From Serratia liquefaciens (GTDB lineage Bacteria; Pseudomonadota; Gammaproteobacteria; Enterobacterales; Enterobacteriaceae), in the NCBI RefSeq assembly GCF_027594825.1, contig NZ_CP088930.1, forward strand, positions 3,347,019 to 3,411,018: a DNA stretch of 64,000 bases, read 5' to 3'. Shown here piece by piece: positions 58,197 through 64,000 of this stretch (position 1 is the stretch's first letter; every line of letters begins with the position of its first letter). Made by a program: the position numbers and the translations under genes. Below the pieces are notes generated by a model. It was not told the origin of the DNA. It ran no database searches and saw nothing but the letters and a program-made list of their open reading frames with translations.

Positions 58197-59056
58197 CAGT
58201 GCTGCGCCTCTTGCGAAGGTTGCGCCAGTTGCTGCTGGCAGTAATCGGTATCGGAGCAGACGAACATGCGGTTGCCCTGGTCATCGAGCACCACTTCGTC
58301 CAGATAACTGTGGCGCGAGCCGCACAGCGCGCAGGGCTCGTCCCACTGCTGCACGCTGAACGGATGATCGTCGAAGTCCAGGCTCTCCACTTTGGTAAAG
58401 GGCGGCAGGGCATAGATGCGTTTCTCGCGCCCGGCCCCAAACAGCTGCAGCGCCGGCATCATGTGCATTTTCGGGTTATCGAATTTTGGGATCGGCGACG
58501 GATCCATCACGTAGCGGTCATTGACCTTCACCGGATAGGCGTAGGTAGTGGCGATGTGGCCGTAGCGCGCGATGTCTTCATACAGCTTCACCTGCATCAC
58601 GCCATACTCTTCCAGCGCATGCATTTTACGGGTCTCGGTTTCTCGCGGTTCGATAAAGCGCAGCGGCTCAGGGATCGGTACCTGATAAATCAGGATCTGG
58701 TCTTCGCGCAGCGCGGTTTCCGGAATGCGGTGGCGGGTCTGGATCAGCGTGGCCTCGGGCGTGCGTTCGGTGGTGGCGACCCCGGCGACGCGCTGGAAGA
58801 AGCGGCGAATCGACACGGCGTTGGTGGTGTCGTCGGCGCCCTGATCAATCACCTTCAGCACGTCGGCACGGCCAATCACGCTGGCGGTCAACTGAATGCC
58901 GCCGGTGCCCCAGCCGTAGGGCATCGGCATTTCGCGGCCGCCGAACGGCACCTGATAACCGGGGATGGCGATGGCCTTCAAAATGGCGCGACGGATCATA
59001 CGTTTGGTTTGCTCGTCCAGATAACCCAGGTTATAGCCGGTTAATACTTCACTCAT
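58196..59056 (-). CDS. phnJ: PhnJ, C-P lyase radical SAM enzyme
   Basis: 286 residues, started at MSEVLTGYNLGYLDEQ. The four catalytic cysteines are C242, C245, C267 and C273, matching C241/244/266/272 of E. coli by a one-residue shift; the radical glycine is G33 (E. coli G32). It cleaves the carbon-phosphorus bond of 5-phosphoribosyl-1-phosphonates. Start overlaps the phnI end by 8 bases; an upstream frame inside phnI is spurious. Confidence 0.97.
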   Translation of the reverse strand: MSEVLTGYNLGYLDEQTKRMIRRAILKAIAIPGYQVPFGGREMPMPYGWGTGGIQLTASVIGRADVLKVIDQGADDTTNAVSIRRFFQRVAGVATTERTPEATLIQTRHRIPETALREDQILIYQVPIPEPLRFIEPRETETRKMHALEEYGVMQVKLYEDIARYGHIATTYAYPVKVNDRYVMDPSPIPKFDNPKMHMMPALQLFGAGREKRIYALPPFTKVESLDFDDHPFSVQQWDEPCALCGSRHSYLDEVVLDDQGNRMFVCSDTDYCQQQLAQPSQEAQH

Positions 59057-60140
59057 CGCGGGCCTCCTGACGCTCGCTAAATTCCTGGCGCAGACGCTTG
59101 AGCAGTTCCAGCTCGGCCTGGAAATCGACGTAGTGCGGCAGTTTAAGGTGGGAAACAAAGCCGGCGGCTTCGACGTTATCGGCATGGGCCAGCACGAACT
59201 CTTCGTCCTGCGCCGGGCTGGCGATGCCTTCGTCGTACTCGGGGCTTTGCAGTGCACGGTCTACCAGTGCCATTGCCATTGCCTTGCGTTCGGCGCGGCC
59301 AAATACCAGACCATAGCCGCGGGTGAAATGCGGCGGCTGGTCAACCGGATCGATAAAGCCGTTAACCATTTCGCATTCGGTTAGCAGGATCTCGCCGATA
59401 TCAATGGTGAAACCCAGCTCTTCTGGCGTTATCTCCGCTGAAACATAGCCAGTGCGGATCTCACCGGCGAACGGGTGGGTACGGCCATAGCCACGTTGGG
59501 TTGAGTAGCTCAGCGCCAGTAAAAAGCCTTCGTCACCGCGCACCAATTGCTGCAGGCGGGCTGAGCGCGAGCAGGGGTAAACCGGAGGATTACGGGTGAT
59601 ATCGTCCGGAATGCTGCCGTCGTCCCGCTCCGCCAATGCCAGCTGTTGCTGACTGAGCAGATCAAAGACGTGGGCACAGTTTTCCTGCAAGGGTTCGTCG
59701 GCCTGCGGTGCGCGGGGGGCCTCTCCTTCCGCCAGCAACGCGAAATCCAACAGCCGGTGGGTGTAATCGTAGGTTGGCCCCAGCACCTGCCCGCCGGGCA
59801 AGTCCTTGTAAACCGCCGAGATACGACGCTCCAGTCGCATGTTTTCTGTCGCCAGCGGTTCGCCGATCGCCAGGCGTGGCAGGGTGGTACGGTAGGCGCG
59901 CAGCAGAAAAATGGCCTCGACCAGATCGCCGCTCGCCTGCTTGATGGCCAACGCCGCCAGCTCGGGATCGTAGATACCGCCCTCGGTCATGACCCGATCC
60001 ACGGCCAGCCCCAGCTGTTGCTCAATCTGCAGTGTGCCAAGCTCCGGCACGCTGTCGTCGCCGCGCCGCAGCTGTTCTTGTAACTGATGGGCGGCCTCAA
60101 TGGCTTTTTCGCCCCCTTTAACGGCAACGTACATCAGCAC
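59049..60140 (-). CDS. phnI: PhnI, C-P lyase core subunit
   Basis: 363 residues. With PhnG, PhnH and PhnL it swaps the adenine of ATP for phosphonate to form ribose-1-phosphonate triphosphate. Conserved blocks include MYVAVKGGEKAIEAAHQL at the start, RTTLPRLAIGEPLATENMRLERRISAVYKDLPGGQ and YVSAEITPEELGFTIDIGEI. Overlaps phnH by 7 bases. Confidence 0.96.
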   Translation of the reverse strand: MLMYVAVKGGEKAIEAAHQLQEQLRRGDDSVPELGTLQIEQQLGLAVDRVMTEGGIYDPELAALAIKQASGDLVEAIFLLRAYRTTLPRLAIGEPLATENMRLERRISAVYKDLPGGQVLGPTYDYTHRLLDFALLAEGEAPRAPQADEPLQENCAHVFDLLSQQQLALAERDDGSIPDDITRNPPVYPCSRSARLQQLVRGDEGFLLALSYSTQRGYGRTHPFAGEIRTGYVSAEITPEELGFTIDIGEILLTECEMVNGFIDPVDQPPHFTRGYGLVFGRAERKAMAMALVDRALQSPEYDEGIASPAQDEEFVLAHADNVEAAGFVSHLKLPHYVDFQAELELLKRLRQEFSERQEARDE

Positions 60141-60715
60141 ACCTCCACGTGGGTGGTTCGCGGTAACGCCAACAGGCGCTCGCCGCAGGTCAGCAGGAAA
60201 TCCAGCCCCAGCGGGAAGCGCTGCGGGCGGTTAAGCAGGTAATCCAGCAGCGCCGGCGGAAGCTGCGGTGTAATAATCCGTTGATGCTCGATGCCAGGCC
60301 CGGTCAGGCGCAGTGGCGTGCCTTGTTCCAGGCTCGCCAACTGCACAATCACCGTAGCGCTGAACTCGGGAGATATTTCACTGCCGTGCGGCAGCCTCTG
60401 TAAATCCGCCGCCTGCAGTTGCGTATCGAACAGCGCGAAACACACCTCTTCGGCGCGGTCGGCCAGGGGGGCTCCGCTGTGGAAACGAATGTTTGTTAGC
60501 GCTTGCTCACTTTCTAGCTCCGGACTCAGCTGGATCGGGGTTTCCTGATCCGCCAGGGTCAGCAAGGCGGCGGTGCTGGCGGCATTCAGCCTGTCCCAAG
60601 TCGGGCTACCTTGCAGGGTGACCAGATGTCCAGGTTCGCTTAACGCCTTAAGAATCAAACGAAAAGTCTGCTGAGATTGGTCGATTGGCTGGGTAAAACC
60701 TGTCAGTAGGCTCAT
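60134..60715 (-). CDS. phnH: PhnH, C-P lyase core subunit
   Basis: 193 residues, MSLLTGFTQPIDQSQQTFRLILKALSEPGHLVTL, the standard PhnH start, ending RTTHVEVC. Structural and catalytic partner of PhnG/I/J. Two bases after phnG; overlaps phnI by 7. Confidence 0.95.
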   Translation of the reverse strand: MSLLTGFTQPIDQSQQTFRLILKALSEPGHLVTLQGSPTWDRLNAASTAALLTLADQETPIQLSPELESEQALTNIRFHSGAPLADRAEEVCFALFDTQLQAADLQRLPHGSEISPEFSATVIVQLASLEQGTPLRLTGPGIEHQRIITPQLPPALLDYLLNRPQRFPLGLDFLLTCGERLLALPRTTHVEVC

Positions 60716-60717
60716 GA

Positions 60718-61161
60718 TTAATCCCCTCGCACCAGCGTAAAGAAGTCCACCCGGCTGGAGGCGACGGCCCGGGCACGTAGCTGGCGTTGCTCGTGTTGCA
60801 GCGCGGCCAGCGGCTCTATCAGCTGTTGTTGCAGCAATTCAGCCTGCTCCGGCAGTTGCAGCAGGGCATCCAGCAGCGCGCAGAGTTCGGCATGCGCCTT
60901 ATCGCGCCCGGCGATATAGCTGTAGCCATAGCCGCCGCTTTCGAGCTGTACCACTGCACGGGTGACGGTCATGTCGCCCAAGACGAAGCGGCGGCCGGTG
61001 GCGCCCATGCGCCCCTGCAACTGTGCCAGGCCAATTTCCGGTGCGCGGATGCTCTGGTAGCGCGGGTTGATATTCAGCGCCTGCCAGTGGCTGCGCAACT
61101 GGGCCGGCTGGCTGTGCGCCAGTACCGACATCCAGCGTTGTCTCGGCTGTAAGGCTTGCAT
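60718..61161 (-). CDS. phnG: PhnG, C-P lyase core subunit
   Basis: 147 residues: RQRWMSVLAHSQPAQL, VRAPEIGLAQLQGRMGATGRRF equivalent IRAPEIGLAQLQGRMG, FVLGDMTVTRAVVQL and RVDFFTLVRGD end. Small subunit of the PhnGHIJ complex. It starts directly at the phnF stop with no gap. Confidence 0.94.
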   Translation of the reverse strand: MQALQPRQRWMSVLAHSQPAQLRSHWQALNINPRYQSIRAPEIGLAQLQGRMGATGRRFVLGDMTVTRAVVQLESGGYGYSYIAGRDKAHAELCALLDALLQLPEQAELLQQQLIEPLAALQHEQRQLRARAVASSRVDFFTLVRGD

Positions 61162-61887
61162 TTAGTGCTCCATCGTCAGTTCAATCATGTCGGCGCGCGC
61201 CAGGCTGACGGAGTATTCCGCCACGTTGTCGCTGCCGGTGCAGACGTTCAGGGTGCGCACGCACAGCAGCGGCGCCTGAGTGGCAATTTCCAGCATCCGG
61301 CTCTCTTTGGCCTGAGCACGGCGCGCACTGATGCGTGTCTGGCTGCGGGTCAGCGGCTGGTGGATGTTTGATTCGATAAATTCGTGCAGCGAACCGCTGT
61401 GGAACTGCTGGAGCGCCGGCCACCAGTCCAGATCGGGCAGATAGTGGTCGATCAGGCTCATCGGTACGCCGTTGACCCGGCGCAAAGTGCGAAGGTGGAT
61501 CACCGTTTCGCCTTCTTCCCGCGACAAGGCGCTGGCAACATGCCCATTGCATGGGCGTAGCACCGCGAGTAAGCGCTCACTGGTGGGGTGACTTCCCTGC
61601 TCGAACAGGTTCTGACTGAAGCGGGTATTGGCATGCAACGGGTAGTCGTAGGGGCGCATCAACACCAGAATGCCGATCCCGTGCCGGCGTTGCAGCCAGC
61701 CGCGCTCCACCAATTGATCGACTGCACGACGCAGGGTATGGCGATTGACCTGATAGCGTTCCGCCAATTGCTGCTCGGAAGGCAGGTAGTCGCCACAGCG
61801 GTATTGGGTGCGCAGCTCTTGTTCCAGCTGTGCGGCGATTTGCTGATAGCGGGTGGGGTAACTGGTCGGATGTCTAGATAAGTCCAT
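61162..61887 (-). CDS. phnF: PhnF, GntR-type regulator of the phn operon
   Basis: 241 residues, the E. coli length, started at MDLSRHPTSYPTRYQQIAAQL; 11 extra upstream residues are not in the family. N-terminal GntR winged helix (DYLPSEQQLAERYQVNRHTLRRAVDQLVERGW), then a UTRA ligand domain ending AEYSVSLARADMIELTMEH. First gene of the operon here, so it likely represses phnFGHIJKLMN-P; its signal is a phosphonate or derivative. Confidence 0.94.
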   Translation of the reverse strand: MDLSRHPTSYPTRYQQIAAQLEQELRTQYRCGDYLPSEQQLAERYQVNRHTLRRAVDQLVERGWLQRRHGIGILVLMRPYDYPLHANTRFSQNLFEQGSHPTSERLLAVLRPCNGHVASALSREEGETVIHLRTLRRVNGVPMSLIDHYLPDLDWWPALQQFHSGSLHEFIESNIHQPLTRSQTRISARRAQAKESRMLEIATQAPLLCVRTLNVCTGSDNVAEYSVSLARADMIELTMEH

Positions 61888-62149
61888 CATAATAAAAAAC
61901 ATCGGTGGCCATAACGACATAAAAAAATATGCGGTTTATCGGCGTGTCTTACGGTGCTCACCCTGCGGCTTGGAAGACGACGGGCAGGTCCCGTGGTGAA
62001 GTTGGCATCATCTTGCAGGCGTCAGATGACAATCGCGTTACGCGTCGGTGGCGAACAGATGAACTATTTTGGACAGGCAGATGATGCGCAGGGAGCCGCA
62101 GCGCGCTAAGCTGACGCTATTGATGATTGAACCGAGTTGACCAGAACCC
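61888..62149. other. Divergent promoter region of phnF and yraQ
   Basis: 262 bases with no gene. On the minus strand ATTGTCATCTGAC resembles one Pho-box half-site (CTGTCAT) but lacks a matching second half, so PhoB control is not shown. Confidence 0.5.
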
Positions 62150-63208
62150 ATGCCACATCCCCTGACTGCAACTGAACACCGCGCGCGCCCTTGGCCGTGG
62201 TGGAAACCGGCGCTGTTTCTGCTGGTGGTGGCCATCGGCCTCTACTACGTCAAATGGCAGCCTTACTACGGCAAGGCCTTTCTGGCGGCGGACACGCATT
62301 CCATCGGCAAATCGATACTGGTCAACGACGACAGCAGCCCATGGCTGGCGGCCTGGCACTACGCGCTGGTCTATTTCACGGCGGTGTGGAAGGCGGCGGT
62401 GCTTGGCGTACTGCTGGGTTCGCTGGTGCAGGTGCTGATCCCACGCGATTGGTTGATGCGCACGCTCGGCCATCCGCGTTTTTCCGGCACTTTGCTGGGT
62501 GCGGTGATCGCACTGCCGGGCATGATGTGCACCTGCTGCGCTGCGCCGGTAGCCGCCGGATTACGGCGTCAGTCGGTGTCCAGCGGTGCGGCGATGGCGT
62601 TCTGGTTGAGTAACCCGGTGCTGAATCCGGCGACGCTGATTTTCATGGGCTTTGTGCTCGGCTGGCAGTTTGCCGCAATCCGGCTGGTGGCTGGGGTGAT
62701 CATGGTGCTGGGCATCGCCTGGCTGGTGCAGCGTGCCACCGCCAGGGATCCGCAACCGGCGGCTTTGCAAACGCCGCTGCTGCCGCTGGATAAAGCTGAC
62801 GAAAGGCCGTTTTTCGGCCGCTGGCTCAGGGCGCTGTGGTCGCTATTCTGGTCAACCATACCTGTCTACATTCTGGCGGTGCTGGCGCTCGGAGCCGCGC
62901 GTGTTTGGCTGTTCCCGCATGCCGATGGGGCGATAGATAATAGCTTGCTGTGGATTATTGGCCTGGCGATCGCCGGTTGCCTGTTCGTGATCCCGACGGC
63001 GGCGGAAATCCCGATTGTGCAGACCCTGATGCTGGCGGGCATGGGCACTGGCCCGGCGCTGGCGCTGTTGATGACCCTGCCGGCGGTCAGCCTGCCTTCG
63101 TTGCTGATGCTGAACAAGGCCTTCTCTGCCAAGGCACTGTGCCTGACGGCGCTGCTGGTTGCGCTGTGTGGGATCGTCACGGGCGTGGTAGGAATGGGGT
63201 TGGTATAA
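62150..63208 (+). CDS. yraQ: YraQ, UPF0718 (ArsP-like) membrane permease
   Basis: 352 residues with about nine membrane helices. The conserved cysteine cluster in PGMMCTCCAAPVAAGLRR at about 122-139 and NPVLNPATLIFMGF are family hallmarks. ArsP members export organic arsenicals; the YraQ substrate is not established. Ortholog of E. coli YraQ, which also lies near yraR. Divergent from phnF. Confidence 0.92.
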   Translation: MPHPLTATEHRARPWPWWKPALFLLVVAIGLYYVKWQPYYGKAFLAADTHSIGKSILVNDDSSPWLAAWHYALVYFTAVWKAAVLGVLLGSLVQVLIPRDWLMRTLGHPRFSGTLLGAVIALPGMMCTCCAAPVAAGLRRQSVSSGAAMAFWLSNPVLNPATLIFMGFVLGWQFAAIRLVAGVIMVLGIAWLVQRATARDPQPAALQTPLLPLDKADERPFFGRWLRALWSLFWSTIPVYILAVLALGAARVWLFPHADGAIDNSLLWIIGLAIAGCLFVIPTAAEIPIVQTLMLAGMGTGPALALLMTLPAVSLPSLLMLNKAFSAKALCLTALLVALCGIVTGVVGMGLV

Positions 63209-63236
63209 ATTGTTTAATAAATAGTCTTTCATTCGT

Positions 63237-63254
63237 ATTTGTGTTGTCACAAAT
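63237..63254. repeat. Palindrome upstream of the toxin-antitoxin pair
   Basis: ATTTGTG-TTGT-CACAAAT, perfect 7-bp arms, 58 bases before the antitoxin start. Its position suits an operator for antitoxin autoregulation. Confidence 0.7.
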
Positions 63255-63312
63255 GTGCTAACGTTGACGGGTTTTCAGTTGTTAATTATTGAGCGAATGC
63301 AGGAGTATCAAG

Positions 63313-63600
63313 ATGGAAAGCCGTATCCAGTTTCGCATTGAGGATGAGACTAAACGTTTGGCGCAGAAAGCCGCAGAAGCCAAGGGGATCACTTTGAGTG
63401 AGGCATGTAGACGTTTGGCTGAGCAAATGGCAGATGAGCAACGGGCAACTGAGCAACATGAGAATTGGTTGAAAGAAAAGGTTGATGCCGCTTTTGCCCG
63501 TTTGCATGAAGGAAGCGCGGTCTATCTTGACCAACAACAGGTTGATGAAAGCATGGATGCCTTTAAGGCAAAAGTCCGAGCGAAATACGACCGAAAATAA
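63313..63600 (+). CDS. RelB/DinJ-like antitoxin
   Basis: 95 residues from MESRIQFRIEDETKRLAQKAAEAKG. The N-terminal half is a ribbon-helix-helix DNA-binding type (RIQFRI strand, then helices with GITLSEACRRLAEQ); the C-terminal half is charged and probably wraps the toxin. AGGAG with 8-base spacing supports the ATG at 63313; a frame from 63289 is longer but lacks a ribosome site. The toxin gene starts 8 bases after its stop. Family assignment rests on pattern, not an alignment. Confidence 0.82.
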   Translation: MESRIQFRIEDETKRLAQKAAEAKGITLSEACRRLAEQMADEQRATEQHENWLKEKVDAAFARLHEGSAVYLDQQQVDESMDAFKAKVRAKYDRK

Positions 63601-63608
63601 GGATCGTT

Positions 63609-63887
63609 ATGCGTGTCGAATGGGATGAAGAAGCGCTACGGGACAGGGAACGTATTTTTGATTTTCTCTATCCTTTTAATCCGCAGGCTGCTGAGCAGGC
63701 TGATGCTGAGATTGATAAGGCAGTGAGGCGCCTGTTGGATTACCCTGAACTCGGTAAAATTTGGTACAGACAGGCGCGTAAGTTATTGGTCAGCCAGGCT
63801 TCATTATTAGTTTTATACGTTGTTGTTGACGACGTGATTAAGGTTTTAGCCGTTGCTCATCAACGAGAGAAATTCCCTGACATATAG
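63609..63887 (+). CDS. RelE/ParE-superfamily toxin
   Basis: 92 residues: MRVEWDEEALRDRERIFDFLYPFNPQAAEQADAEIDKAVRRLLDYPELGK, then the beta-sheet with VLYVVVDDVIKVLAVAHQREKFP. This is the ParE/RelE fold with the conserved W/EA..D. helical start and V..L.V.H.R end. RelE-type members cut mRNA on the ribosome and ParE-type members act on gyrase; I cannot say which here. It forms one operon with the antitoxin and ends 2 bases before the nrdG stop on the other strand. Confidence 0.83.
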   Translation: MRVEWDEEALRDRERIFDFLYPFNPQAAEQADAEIDKAVRRLLDYPELGKIWYRQARKLLVSQASLLVLYVVVDDVIKVLAVAHQREKFPDI

Positions 63888-63889
63888 AA

Positions 63890-64000
63890 CTAACGCAGCT
63901 TATGCACTACCTGATTAGCACTGCCGCGCCAAATCAGCGCCGGATCCTTTAAGTCCTGCACAAACTTTCCGTCAATCAACACGTTAATCCTGTCCACTAT
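63890..64000 (-). CDS. nrdG: NrdG, anaerobic ribonucleotide reductase activating protein (C-terminal end)
   Basis: The minus-strand frame from the window edge gives 36 residues reading VDRINVLIDGKFVQDLKDP then ALIWRGSANQVVHKLR before TAG. This matches the C-terminus of E. coli NrdG (INVLVDGKFVQDLKDPSLIWRGSSNQVVHHLR) with few substitutions. NrdG is the radical-SAM activase of class III ribonucleotide reductase NrdD. The remaining ~120 residues lie outside the window. Confidence 0.9.
   Translation of the reverse strand: MVDRINVLIDGKFVQDLKDPALIWRGSANQVVHKLR

Noticed and set aside
61990..62050. Pho box before phnF
   Set aside because: Only one half-site (TTGTCAT) is present; the second half is missing at the required spacing.

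Overview
The window reads as chromosomal core DNA of a gammaproteobacterium of the order Enterobacterales, most likely Serratia or a close Yersiniaceae relative. Almost every protein is recognisable as an ortholog of an Escherichia coli protein at near-identical length. The gene order combines E. coli-type blocks with arrangements typical of the Serratia/Yersinia side, such as pmrAB between obgE and dacB. I cannot fix the species from sequence alone.

Layout. 1-6000: end of tamB, ytfP, ppa, a chemotaxis receptor with a flagellar-type promoter, fbp and mpl. 6000-9200: two tandem yhcN-type small secreted proteins, argR with an ARG box, and mdh. 9200-10000: a divergent pair resembling the Ner and c repressors of phage Mu. 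10000-24100: the ispB / rplU-rpmA-yhbE-obgE / pmrAB / dacB / greA / yhbY / rlmE-ftsH / folP-glmM / secG block. 24190-34530: tRNA-Leu(GAG), initiator tRNA-Met and the rimP-nusA-infB-rbfA-truB-rpsO-pnp-nlpI translation/RNA-decay superoperon. 34700-47600: deaD, yedEF, yhbW, an HlyD plus two-permease exporter operon, roxA, ubiUV, ubiT, yhbS and yhbQ. 47770-48050: a small type I-F CRISPR array without cas genes nearby. 48160-52090: potE, speF and the previously untracked 34-codon leader peptide speFL, all on the minus strand. 52500-53640: yhbP and yraR. 53580-61890: the C-P lyase operon phnFGHIJKLMN-acyltransferase-phnP on the minus strand. 62150-64000: yraQ, a RelBE-type toxin-antitoxin pair and the 3' end of nrdG.

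How the parts work together. The centre of the window is growth machinery: ribosomal proteins, translation initiation, rRNA modification, ribosome assembly GTPase, mRNA decay and cold-shock helicase. Accessory content lies between these blocks: the Mu-like regulatory pair, the CRISPR array beside the ornithine decarboxylation module (which splits the yhbQ-yhbP synteny seen in E. coli), the ATPase-less exporter, the phosphonate operon without its phnCDE importer, and the toxin-antitoxin pair between yraQ and nrdG.

The most interesting observations are the speFL ornithine-sensing leader peptide upstream of speF, the Mu c/ner-like divergent switch with repeated operator-like sequences at 9489-9603, the orphan type I-F array whose repeats decay in the hairpin loop, and a perfect 20-bp palindrome between fbp and mpl.
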